Positions 47,348 through 55,359 of a stretch of DNA of 64,000 nt are shown one piece after another. Position numbers and translations under genes: made by a program. The stretch comes from Methylocystis rosea (GTDB lineage: Bacteria > Pseudomonadota > Alphaproteobacteria > Rhizobiales > Beijerinckiaceae). Under the pieces are notes generated by a model. That model was not told where the DNA came from. It was given only the letters and a program-made list of their open reading frames with translations, and searched no databases. The stretch is from the NCBI RefSeq assembly GCF_003855495.1, contig NZ_CP034086.1, positions 2,083,501-2,147,500 on the forward strand, given 5' to 3'. How positions within the stretch are numbered: the stretch's first letter is position 1; every line of letters begins with the position of its first letter.

Positions 47348-49710
47348 GCGCCGTCCTTTCCATCTCTTGTCATGTCCGTTCTCATCAGATGCGCGGCGCC
47401 GATGGCGGCCTGACCCAGCGAGAGCCCGCCATCATTGGCGGGCGCGTCAGCATGGGTGAGCACCGTGAAGCCAGCCTCGCACAATCTGTCGTGGACACCT
47501 TCAAAAAGCAGGCGGTTCTGGAAGCAGCCGCCCGACAGCGCCACCGTTTCGAATCCTCGCGCAGCCGCCAGCCGCACGGCGACTTCAGTGATTGACTGCG
47601 CCAGACCGAGGTGAAAACGGCGCGCAATGGTCTGCGCCGAAACGCCCTGCCGAAAATCATCGAGAATTGCGCGCCACATCGGCGCCGCGTCGATGTCGAT
47701 GAGCGCGGGCTCGGAAATCCTAAGCGCATAGCCGCGCGTCTCGTTTGGCGCCGCGGCCGCAAGCGCCTCGAGCCGCGCGGCCGCTTCGCTTTCATAGGCC
47801 TGACGGTCGGCGCAGACGCCGAGCGCGGCGGCGGCCGCATCGTAGAGCCGTCCGCAAGACGAGGCTAACGGCGAATTGAGGCCTTGCGCGATCATCCGGT
47901 CGATCGTCGCTAGCGGTTTGCCGTTCAAGGCGCTCCAATCGCCCGACGCAGAAGGCGTCGCATCGAAATCGCCCGCCGCCTTCAAATGCGCATAGAGGTT
48001 TCGCCATGGTTGGCGCACCGCCTGTGCCCCGCCAGGCATGGCGACCGGCTTCAACCGCGCGAGCCGCTCGTAGCCAAGATAGTCGGCGAGCAGGAATTCT
48101 CCGCCCCATATCGTCCCGTCATCGCCAAAGCCTAGGCCGTCGAGCACGATCCCGAGCGCTGGCACCGCATCGAGCGGCCGGCCATTCTCAGCAAAGCAGG
48201 CGGCGATATGGGCGTGATGGTGTTGAACTTCAATCAAAGGCAAAGCCCGTGTGTCGGCCGCCGCACGTCCGATTTTCGACGACAAATATTCCGGATGCCG
48301 ATCGACGACGATCGCCGAGGGCGCATGATCGAACAGGCTCCGATAGAGCGCCAGATTCCTTTTGTAATCATCTAGCGTCGCCGCATTCTCGAGATCGCCC
48401 TGATGCTGCGACAGGATCGCCTGACCGTCCTTGACCAGGCAGAAGGTCGCCTTCAGCTCCCCGCCCATCGCCAACAGGTCGGGCGCCTTCTCAAAGCCGC
48501 TCGGCAAGCGCAGCGGCGCGGGCGCGTAGCCGCGGGCGCGGCGAAGAACGCGCGATCGCCCGGCCATGACCCGCACGACCGAGTCATCGACCCGATTGGC
48601 GATGTCACGATCATGCGTCAATGCGAAGGAGGCGATTTCGGCAAGCTGTCGGTACGCCTCCGCGTCATCGACGACGGCGGGCTCGTCCGAGATATTGCCG
48701 CTCGTCATCACGAGCGGATGATCGAACTGATCCATCAATAGCAGATGCAGCGGCGTCGTCGGCAGCATGAAGCCGAGTGTGGCAAGTCCAGGCGCAACGG
48801 CCTCAGGCAAATGCTGCGGACCTGTCGCGCGCAGCAGCACGATCGGCGCCTCAACGCTTGTGAGCGCGCGCTCCTCGACCGGGTCGATCGCGCAGTAGCG
48901 ACGGATAACGGCAAGATCCCGCGCCATCAGCGCGAAGGGCTTTGCGTCACGGCGCTTCAAACGGCGCAGGCGCGAGACGGCCGCAAGGTCGGTTGCGTCA
49001 CATGCGAGATGATAGCCGCCCAGTCCCTTAACGGAGATAATGTCGCCCCGCGTGATAAGACGCGCTGCAATTTCGACCGCGTCGGCGTCGCCATCGCGCG
49101 GAACTTCCGCTTCACCGAATGCAACCAGCGATGCAGTCGGCCCGCAGGACGGGCAGGCCACCGCTTCAGCGTGAAAGCGGCGATCGTTCGGATTGCGATA
49201 TTCCGCCTCACACGCCGCACACAAGGCGAAGGGCGCCATCGTGGTCGTCGCGCGGTCATAGGGAATAGCCGTGACAATGCTGAGGCGCGGTCCGCAATGG
49301 GTGCAATTCGTGAACGGATAGCGATAGCGCCGTTCGTTTGGATCACGCAGCTCCGCCGCGCATGCTCCGCAGAGCGCCGCATCCGGCGCGACCTGGGTGC
49401 GTGCGGGTCCGCCGATGCTCTCGGCGATACGGAACTCCACTGGCAGTTGGCCGCTGTAGCGCCGCGTTTCGATGCAGTCGATATGCGCGAGCGGCGGCGC
49501 GTCTCGTTCGATTCGCCGAAGCAACGCAGCGATCCGCGACGGATCGCCGCTGACGCGCAATAATACGCCCTCGCCGTCATTGAGCACCTCGCCGGCAAGC
49601 CCCAATTCACGCGCCATGCGCCAGACGGTCGGGCGAAAGCCAACGCCCTGGACGCGGCCGCGCACCCGAAATTCGAGCGCCTGCGATGGCTCTACCGCCG
49701 CGAAACTCAT
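47311..49710 (-). CDS. hypF: Carbamoyltransferase HypF
   Basis: A 799-residue protein with the full HypF domain order: acylphosphatase (RVRGRVQGVGFRPTVW), two zinc fingers (CGACAAEL...NCTHCGP and CAACEAEY...ACPSCGP), YrdC-like (about 210-390, KGLGGYHLACDA) and Kae1-like (HHHAHIAACFAENG, LSGGCFQNRLL, NDGGLSLGQAAIGA). It makes the carbamoyl group for the cyanide ligands. The start MSFAAVEPS has AGGGA just upstream; the longer frame is dropped. Confidence 0.95.
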   Translation of the reverse strand: MSFAAVEPSQALEFRVRGRVQGVGFRPTVWRMARELGLAGEVLNDGEGVLLRVSGDPSRIAALLRRIERDAPPLAHIDCIETRRYSGQLPVEFRIAESIGGPARTQVAPDAALCGACAAELRDPNERRYRYPFTNCTHCGPRLSIVTAIPYDRATTTMAPFALCAACEAEYRNPNDRRFHAEAVACPSCGPTASLVAFGEAEVPRDGDADAVEIAARLITRGDIISVKGLGGYHLACDATDLAAVSRLRRLKRRDAKPFALMARDLAVIRRYCAIDPVEERALTSVEAPIVLLRATGPQHLPEAVAPGLATLGFMLPTTPLHLLLMDQFDHPLVMTSGNISDEPAVVDDAEAYRQLAEIASFALTHDRDIANRVDDSVVRVMAGRSRVLRRARGYAPAPLRLPSGFEKAPDLLAMGGELKATFCLVKDGQAILSQHQGDLENAATLDDYKRNLALYRSLFDHAPSAIVVDRHPEYLSSKIGRAAADTRALPLIEVQHHHAHIAACFAENGRPLDAVPALGIVLDGLGFGDDGTIWGGEFLLADYLGYERLARLKPVAMPGGAQAVRQPWRNLYAHLKAAGDFDATPSASGDWSALNGKPLATIDRMIAQGLNSPLASSCGRLYDAAAAALGVCADRQAYESEAAARLEALAAAAPNETRGYALRISEPALIDIDAAPMWRAILDDFRQGVSAQTIARRFHLGLAQSITEVAVRLAAARGFETVALSGGCFQNRLLFEGVHDRLCEAGFTVLTHADAPANDGGLSLGQAAIGAAHLMRTDMTRDGKDGACVSAFPAASLA

Positions 49711-49724
49711 GATCCCTGTCAGCC

Positions 49725-49832
49725 TCACATATTGCTGATCTTGATATAGCGCCAGAGGTCCTTCGCATTCATGATCAGCAGTCCGAGGATGATAAGCCCC
49801 AGGACGATGCCTGTAATCTCCCATCCGCTCAT
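49725..49832 (-). CDS. DUF6893-like single-helix membrane peptide of the hydrogenase operon
   Basis: A 35-residue protein beginning MSGWEITGIVLGLIILGLLI and ending NAKDLWRYIKISNM: one membrane helix followed by a basic/aromatic tail. AAAGGGAG stands about 6 bases upstream of its ATG. Peptides of this size and pattern (helix, then D-L-x-R-Y-x-K/R-I) occur as DUF6893 in group 1h hydrogenase operons. It lies between the maturation protease and hypF on the same strand. It may anchor or stabilise the otherwise soluble enzyme at the membrane, which is inference. Confidence 0.75.
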   Translation of the reverse strand: MSGWEITGIVLGLIILGLLIMNAKDLWRYIKISNM

Positions 49833-49880
49833 GACATTCTCCCTTTACCCGATGCGCGGCGCGAGCGCGATCACGTTATG

Positions 49881-50369
49881 TTACGCCGCCATCATCTCCT
49901 CAATCAGCTCTTCGACGGTCTCCGCAGCGACGCCGACCGCCGCCACGACAGGCTCGCTCAGCCCCATGACGCCTTCGTCGTCACCGAAGGTCAACGGCTC
50001 GCAGGCGACCAGCAGGACGCGCCGGCAAGTTCCGCCGAGCGCCGACGCCAGGCGAAGAACTTTCGCCGGATCGAGCTCATGCGGCGAAAGCGCCAGATCC
50101 TCGGGTATCGAGTCTCCCGCTGCGATCGGGTCGGGCTCAACCACTGAGACGACGCCCGGCGCTTCCCCCCGCTGCGCCGCATCGACGAGAATCACGGCGT
50201 CGTAGCCATCCATCAGCGCGTAGGTGAGATCGATTCCGCGAATGCCGAAATCGATCACTCGCGCGCCGTCCGGCAGCTTCGCCTGTGAAAGCCTCCGCGC
50301 CACCTCGACGCCGAAGGCGTCATCGCCATTGAAGATGTTGCCGACGCAGGCGACGAGGATCGACGTCAT
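49881..50369 (-). CDS. [NiFe]-hydrogenase maturation protease (HyaD/HycI family)
   Basis: A 162-residue protease. VACVGNIFNGDDAFGVEVAR is the family N-terminus, where Asp in the GDD position serves the nickel site. GIRGIDLTYALMDGYDAVILVDA and the ALSPHELD segment (second Ni ligand His) are conserved. It removes the C-terminal peptide from the large subunit after Ni insertion. It overlaps the upstream 452-residue gene by 4 bases. Confidence 0.92.
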   Translation of the reverse strand: MTSILVACVGNIFNGDDAFGVEVARRLSQAKLPDGARVIDFGIRGIDLTYALMDGYDAVILVDAAQRGEAPGVVSVVEPDPIAAGDSIPEDLALSPHELDPAKVLRLASALGGTCRRVLLVACEPLTFGDDEGVMGLSEPVVAAVGVAAETVEELIEEMMAA

Positions 50370-51724
50370 GGTCCGTCTCCCGCAGCGATCGGCTCGATCT
50401 CCTCTTGACTGAAAAAGAACCGATGTCCCGGAAAGCCCGCCGCGCCGAGATCCCGGCCCGGATCGTCAATCAAGGTCACCGCGACATGAATCCTGTCCTC
50501 GAAATCGCGCTCGATCGCCTCGACGACCGCGATCTTGTCTTTGAGCGCGATATCCATGATGTCGCCGCCCGATTTTGGGCGCAGTCGCACGCGGGCGCCG
50601 ACGCATAGACTGCGTCCGCTCTCCAGCAGTGAGACGAGGCGAGGCTTCTCATGGTCCCCGCCCATCGGCGGCGGTTCAATCTGGCTGGCCTGAGACTGGT
50701 GATTTCGCATGACGCCATGAAGCCGCGCCATGTCCTCGGCGGTCAGAGCATGCGTGCGTTCCAGAAGCGCGCGCGCACGAGCGTCGACGCACGCCATCTC
50801 GCGTTTTTCGGCGTCGGTCATCGCGAGGATACGAAGCGTCAGGATTTCGTCGATCTCAGTGCCGTCGAAGAGGTCGCCAGGACTTTCGGGCGCGATCGCA
50901 GGATGATCATAGAGGATGATCGGAGAAGCCAGCATGGCGCTATTGTCTTGACCGCCCACCAACACCGGGAAGGCGCCGACATTTCGGCACTGCGCCGCAG
51001 TCCCCCGCAAATCGTCGGGAGGATCGAGCAACGAAACGAATGCGCCATCTTCGACGGTGAGGATCGCATGCGTCGAGGCGAAAGCGCGAAGCTGCGCGGC
51101 GGCGCGTTCATCACGAACAGCGCCCGAAAGCGGCGTGACGTTCTCGATTCCAATCGTCAGCATCCACAAATCAGTCGCGAGCTTCTCCGCCCTCGCCTCA
51201 ACCACGCCCTGGATCTCATGCGAGGTGCGAATGAGAACGGCGGCGACGCAGCCGTCTGCGCCGCGCACCGGCTCAATTTCGTGCGCGCCTTCGAAGTGGA
51301 ACGGCAAGACAGTCGCTACCTCTTGAATATCTGCCGGCCGCAGCGGCCCTAAGTCGATCTCCCGTTCGATCGCCTCCTCCCAGGCCAGCAACTCCCGGCC
51401 GTCGACATGAAGGCTCGGAACGCGCGTCAGCGCCGGCTCGCCCTCTTCGGGAAGCTCTCGCGTCGGCGTCGCCAGCTGTCCAACCTCGCGCGTCATGACC
51501 TGCAGGAATCTAAAATGGATGTTCAACGCCGCCTGCTCTCCGCCCCGCAAGAGAACCTGCGTCTCCATGCGCGAGGCGTCGCCCTGCTGATCGAACGCCT
51601 GCGGAAAGACCCCGCCGAACGTCCAGCGCTGACGATTTTTTATTGACGATGGCCGATAGGGATACAGGATGTAGCCCTCGTAAAGAACCGCGTTGGCGAT
51701 CGCTCTGATGGAGTCGAGTTTCAT
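50366..51724 (-). CDS. Hydrogenase-operon protein of unknown function, 452 residues
   Basis: A soluble protein without signal peptide, membrane helix or Cys motif. The start region IRAIANAVLYEGYILYPYRP and SSIKNRQRWTFGGVFP is striking and looks strongly constrained, as does FEGAHEIEPVRGADGCVAAV. The last 80 residues (VGARVRLRPKSGGDIMDIAL and AGFPGHRFFFSQEEIEP) form a likely separate beta domain. I know such proteins only as neighbours of group 1h hydrogenases and do not recognise any enzyme motif. It overlaps DUF6084 and the protease genes by 4 bases each, so it is part of the same translational unit. Confidence 0.8.
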   Translation of the reverse strand: MKLDSIRAIANAVLYEGYILYPYRPSSIKNRQRWTFGGVFPQAFDQQGDASRMETQVLLRGGEQAALNIHFRFLQVMTREVGQLATPTRELPEEGEPALTRVPSLHVDGRELLAWEEAIEREIDLGPLRPADIQEVATVLPFHFEGAHEIEPVRGADGCVAAVLIRTSHEIQGVVEARAEKLATDLWMLTIGIENVTPLSGAVRDERAAAQLRAFASTHAILTVEDGAFVSLLDPPDDLRGTAAQCRNVGAFPVLVGGQDNSAMLASPIILYDHPAIAPESPGDLFDGTEIDEILTLRILAMTDAEKREMACVDARARALLERTHALTAEDMARLHGVMRNHQSQASQIEPPPMGGDHEKPRLVSLLESGRSLCVGARVRLRPKSGGDIMDIALKDKIAVVEAIERDFEDRIHVAVTLIDDPGRDLGAAGFPGHRFFFSQEEIEPIAAGDGP

Positions 51725-52368
51725 GTCGCCTCCGCCGCGCTGGATTCGAGTAGCGCCTGCAAGGCGCGTTCAAATGTCGGAAGTCCTTGCCGGCGCCGGT
51801 AACGGTCCAAGTCCTCAAAAGCGTCGCGATGCAGGCAAAGCCACATGCTCTGCGGATAGTAGTGCTCCATCATCGCGCGCCATACGCTTAAGGGCAGGCG
51901 ATACGCGCATTCCTTGCTCCAAGCGACTTGCTCAATCTGCAGCCTACCTTCGCTGTCGCGGTAAAAAATCGAGCCGCTGAACAGAAAATTGAGCGGAACA
52001 TCGCCCTGCTCCAGGCCATGAAAATATTTGGTCGCTGCAATGTTGAAGTCATAGCTGCAAGGCGCCGGCAGATCGACTATACGCTCAGGATTGACTGCGG
52101 GAACGGAAACGCTCGCATGCGTCCAAAGGAAACTCCGCATCGTCTCGCCCCAGCGCGAGGGCTGACCGAAGAGATCGGAAAGTCGATCATGCTCGTCGCC
52201 GTCGTAGCGCCGCCGCGCAGGCTCAATGCGAATCTGGCAGTTCAACATCACGTTGAGAATGGGCAGGTCAGGCGTCTTGTTTACGACATGCAGCGCGAAC
52301 AGCAGCAGCGGCGCCGCAGAATATTTCTCGACTTTGACGTCTTCGATGCGAAAGTCGAGATCAACCAT
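51721..52368 (-). CDS. DUF6084 protein of the hydrogenase operon
   Basis: A 215-residue protein starting MVDLDFRIEDVKVEKYSAAP; the 18 extra residues of the longer frame are dropped. NVMLNCQIRIEPARRRYDGD, FGQPSRWGETMRSFLWTHAS and LPAPCSYDFNIAATKYFHGL are the DUF6084 pattern. It looks beta-rich and cytosolic. The family is tied to group 1h hydrogenase operons; the molecular role is unknown. It overlaps DUF5947 by 8 bases. Confidence 0.85.
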   Translation of the reverse strand: MVDLDFRIEDVKVEKYSAAPLLLFALHVVNKTPDLPILNVMLNCQIRIEPARRRYDGDEHDRLSDLFGQPSRWGETMRSFLWTHASVSVPAVNPERIVDLPAPCSYDFNIAATKYFHGLEQGDVPLNFLFSGSIFYRDSEGRLQIEQVAWSKECAYRLPLSVWRAMMEHYYPQSMWLCLHRDAFEDLDRYRRRQGLPTFERALQALLESSAAEAT

Positions 52369-52984
52369 GTACACTGTCCTTCGTCTCGACGTCGTCCCGC
52401 AGGTTCGTAAAATAGTCGCCAACAGCCTCCCAGACCTCTGCGCCGCCCGACAATCCGCGCCAATGCCTTCGGATCAGCCCGACGAGCGCATAACAGCGGT
52501 CAATCGAAACGAGATAGTATTGCCGTGCGCCATTCATTCGATTGACGAGCAACGCCTCAACGTCCGGATCAAGGTCCGCCAGCGTCGGATTGGCCGCGAC
52601 CAGTCGCGACCAGCCATCGGCGGCAAAAGGAGACTCGATCGCTCCGGCCGGCCCGGGATAGATCGCCACGGGACCCTGCGCCGGCGTGCTGTGGAACACG
52701 AAGGCGAGATCAATCGGAATACGAAAGCCCTGCCAGTCGTCGTCGCTTAGATCGAAGTCGTGAAGCGCATCAGCGCGTGCCCGCAAGGCGGCAAAACGCT
52801 CACCCCCGCCCAAGAGGAACGCACATTGCGGACAAGCACAAAAGAACTTTCGCGTCGCGCGCTCGACCAAATGCGCGTGCCGAGAATCGATGGCCTTCGA
52901 GCAGAACTCGCAATGCTCTTCTGCCGTCGTGCGCACGAAGCGCCGCAGCCGAGACGCCCAATTCCCCGATTCTATTCTTTCCAT
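52361..52984 (-). CDS. DUF5947 protein of the hydrogenase operon
   Basis: A 207-residue protein. The N-terminal part has two Cys pairs, CEFC (25-28) and CACPQC around 49-54, with HAHLVE between them, suggesting a zinc or Fe-S binding knuckle. LAFVFHSTPAQGPVAIYPGP and YYLVSIDRCYALVGLIRRHW with LSGGAEVWEAV are the DUF5947 signature. The role is unknown, but its constant presence with group 1h hydrogenases suggests maturation or electron transfer. It lies 21 bases after the NifU-like gene. Confidence 0.85.
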   Translation of the reverse strand: MERIESGNWASRLRRFVRTTAEEHCEFCSKAIDSRHAHLVERATRKFFCACPQCAFLLGGGERFAALRARADALHDFDLSDDDWQGFRIPIDLAFVFHSTPAQGPVAIYPGPAGAIESPFAADGWSRLVAANPTLADLDPDVEALLVNRMNGARQYYLVSIDRCYALVGLIRRHWRGLSGGAEVWEAVGDYFTNLRDDVETKDSVHG

Positions 52985-53005
52985 GCTCTCGCGCCTCTTT
53001 ACTTT

Positions 53006-53527
53006 CTAGGCGGCGGTCTCGGCGTATAGGGTTGTCATGTCCATTTCGATCAAAATATCATCGAGGTCCGGCGCCGCGTCGGTGAGAGCGTTCTCGATCT
53101 CCAGCCGCAACTGGTCGGTAGGCTCAGCAACGCCATTCCTTTGCAGCTGAACCATTGCAAAGGCTTTACTCGCGCTCATGAGGCTCACATGGAGGCCACG
53201 CGCGCTCCATTGCGGCTGCATGCGCGCGATGACATCAAGTAGACGATTCTCCACGCTCTGCGGATGTAGCCCGTGGAGGAGCAATATCGCCCGAAGATCC
53301 CGATCGTCGACGATCCTATCGAGTAAGGCCGCGCCATCGTCCGATGCTGCAATGATCGCGCTGAGCCGCGCCAGCGAACGCGCGTGCAAATCGAGCAGCA
53401 GCGCCAGCAACTCACGCGCCGCCTCCCGCCCCGTCGCATCGGGGATGCTCTCGAGCGTCGCCGTCAGCTTTTCCAGCCGGGCCAGCGACTGCTCCAGCGT
53501 CTCCGTCTCGCGCGCTTCTCCGCTCAT
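53006..53527 (-). CDS. NifU-like protein of the hydrogenase operon, without cluster cysteines
   Basis: A 173-residue protein. AILLLHGLHPQSVENRLLDV is typical of the NifU-family protein (HhyE-like) encoded after group 1h large subunits. The following segment (MQPQWSARGLHVSLMSASKA to APDLDDILIEM) aligns by pattern with a NifU C-terminal domain, but the two cysteines of its usual CxxC are absent; the protein has no Cys at all. The C-terminal Rieske-type extension seen in longer relatives is also missing. It overlaps the large-subunit stop by 4 bases. Possibly a structural or assembly subunit rather than an electron carrier. Confidence 0.75.
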   Translation of the reverse strand: MSGEARETETLEQSLARLEKLTATLESIPDATGREAARELLALLLDLHARSLARLSAIIAASDDGAALLDRIVDDRDLRAILLLHGLHPQSVENRLLDVIARMQPQWSARGLHVSLMSASKAFAMVQLQRNGVAEPTDQLRLEIENALTDAAPDLDDILIEMDMTTLYAETAA

Positions 53528-55344
53528 GGCGACGGCTTTCGCGACGCGCCGAACATCGGCGAATGCGTGGTCTTGACAGTTTTGCCGCCGCCCACATACA
53601 TGTGCACGCCGCATGGCAGACAAGGATCGAAACTGCGCACCGCGCGCATGATGTCGATGCCCTTAAACTTGTCCGGACCGTTCTCTTCGAAGATCGGCGT
53701 GTTCTGGACCGCGTCCTCGTAGGGGCCCGGCGTTCCGAAGTCGTCTCGCGGCGTCGCGTTCCACGGCGTCGGCGGATAGGGATGATAATTGGCGATCTTC
53801 TTGTCTCTTATGACGAGATGGTGCGACAGCACGCCGCGCACCGCCTCATGGAAGCCACAGCCGATCGCCTCGTCCGGAACCTCGAATGGCGTAAAGGTCT
53901 TGGTGCGGCCCGCCTGAATCTCTGTAAAGGCCTGCTCAAGGAAGTAATATGCCGCAGCGGCGCAGTAGGCTTGAAAATAGGTGCGGGCCCGATTGCGTTC
54001 GATCGCGTTGCTCCACTTTGGGACCTTCCATTCAAACTCCACTGCCGGCTTGAGCGCCGTCTTGGGGAGATTGATCTTCACGCTGTCGCCCGTCGCTTTG
54101 ACATAGCCATTCATGTTGACGAGCCCTGCCAGCGCCGTCGAAAATAGGCGCGCGAAGGCGCCTCCGCCGGTGTCGAGCGGCAGATGATCTCCGCTGCTCT
54201 TGTCGAGCCAGCGCGGACACATCACCCAGGAATAGTTCTTGTCGAAATCCCGCTTCTGCGGCCGCGGAATGGTCGTCTGATTCCATGGATGTTTCTGATC
54301 GACCGGATTGCCCAGCGGGTCAGTCTTGACGAAGGTTTCGCAATTGTCCCAGTCCTCGTAATAGGACTGACCGCGCAGGATGCGAATCTGCAGATTGATG
54401 TCGACGAGGTCGGTCGTGACAAGCTTGCCGTCAACGACAACGCCTGGAGTGACGAACATCTTCCGGCCCCAGTCGGTCATATGCTTATAATTGTAGTCGC
54501 AATGGTTCGGGTCCTGAAACGCGCCCCAGCACCCGAGCAGGATTCGTCGACGTCCAACCTCCTCGTAGCCGGGCAGCGCTTCATAAAAAAAGTCGAACAG
54601 ATCATCGTGCAGCGGCACGCATTTTTTCATGAACTCGGCGTAGCGCACGAGTCGCGTCAGATATTCGGTGAAAAGCTGGTTCGACGGGACGGTGCCGACG
54701 CCGCCCGGATAGAGGGTGGAGGGGTGCACATGGCGCCCCTCCATCAGGCTGAACATCTCACGCGTGTAGCGGCTTACAATCAATGTCTCACGGTAGAATT
54801 CGCCGGAAAATGGATTAAGCGCGGTCATGATGTCGGCGATCGTGCGATAGCCATGCGCGTCCGAGTTCCGCGCCGGGGTCCGTTGCGCCTTTACCCAGAC
54901 GCTCGGATTGGTTTCCTTGACCATCTGCTCGCAGAAATCGACCCCCACGAGATTGTCCTGAAAGATGTTGTGGTCGAACATATATTCCGCGGCTTCGCCG
55001 AGATTGATGATCCAATCGGCGAGCGGCGGCGGCTTGATGCCATAGGCCATATTCTGCGCATAGACCGAGCACGTCGCGTGATTGTCGCCGCAGATTCCAC
55101 AAATGCGACTGGTGATGAAGTGGGAATCGCGGGGATCTTTGCCCTTCATGAAAATGCTGTAGCCGCGAAAGATCGACGACGTGCTGTGACATTCGGCGAC
55201 CTGCCGATTTTCGAAATCAATTTTGGTGAAAATTCCCAGACTGCCGACGATCCGCGTAATCGGATCCCAATTCATCTCGACGAGATTGGGCGACGCTTTA
55301 TTGGGGCTCGGAGGCGCCGAAGGACGGGTTGCGAGGTCGACCAT
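53524..55344 (-). CDS. hhyL: [NiFe]-hydrogenase large subunit, actinobacterial (group 1h) type
   Basis: A 606-residue catalytic subunit. The N-terminal nickel motif is RICGICGDNH (Arg80, Cys82, Cys85, His89), the C-terminal one is DPCLPCGVH (Cys575, Cys578, His581). Twenty-five residues follow His581 and should be removed by the maturation protease. The sequence style (VEMNWDPITRIVGSLGIFTK, TLYPGGVGTVP, WVMCPRWLD) resembles the actinobacterial-type enzymes of Ralstonia and mycobacteria, which oxidise H2 in the presence of O2. No membrane segment. Subgroup assignment rests on neighbours as well as motifs. Confidence 0.93.
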   Translation of the reverse strand: MVDLATRPSAPPSPNKASPNLVEMNWDPITRIVGSLGIFTKIDFENRQVAECHSTSSIFRGYSIFMKGKDPRDSHFITSRICGICGDNHATCSVYAQNMAYGIKPPPLADWIINLGEAAEYMFDHNIFQDNLVGVDFCEQMVKETNPSVWVKAQRTPARNSDAHGYRTIADIMTALNPFSGEFYRETLIVSRYTREMFSLMEGRHVHPSTLYPGGVGTVPSNQLFTEYLTRLVRYAEFMKKCVPLHDDLFDFFYEALPGYEEVGRRRILLGCWGAFQDPNHCDYNYKHMTDWGRKMFVTPGVVVDGKLVTTDLVDINLQIRILRGQSYYEDWDNCETFVKTDPLGNPVDQKHPWNQTTIPRPQKRDFDKNYSWVMCPRWLDKSSGDHLPLDTGGGAFARLFSTALAGLVNMNGYVKATGDSVKINLPKTALKPAVEFEWKVPKWSNAIERNRARTYFQAYCAAAAYYFLEQAFTEIQAGRTKTFTPFEVPDEAIGCGFHEAVRGVLSHHLVIRDKKIANYHPYPPTPWNATPRDDFGTPGPYEDAVQNTPIFEENGPDKFKGIDIMRAVRSFDPCLPCGVHMYVGGGKTVKTTHSPMFGASRKPSP

Positions 55345-55359
55345 GGTCGCGATCCTTAA

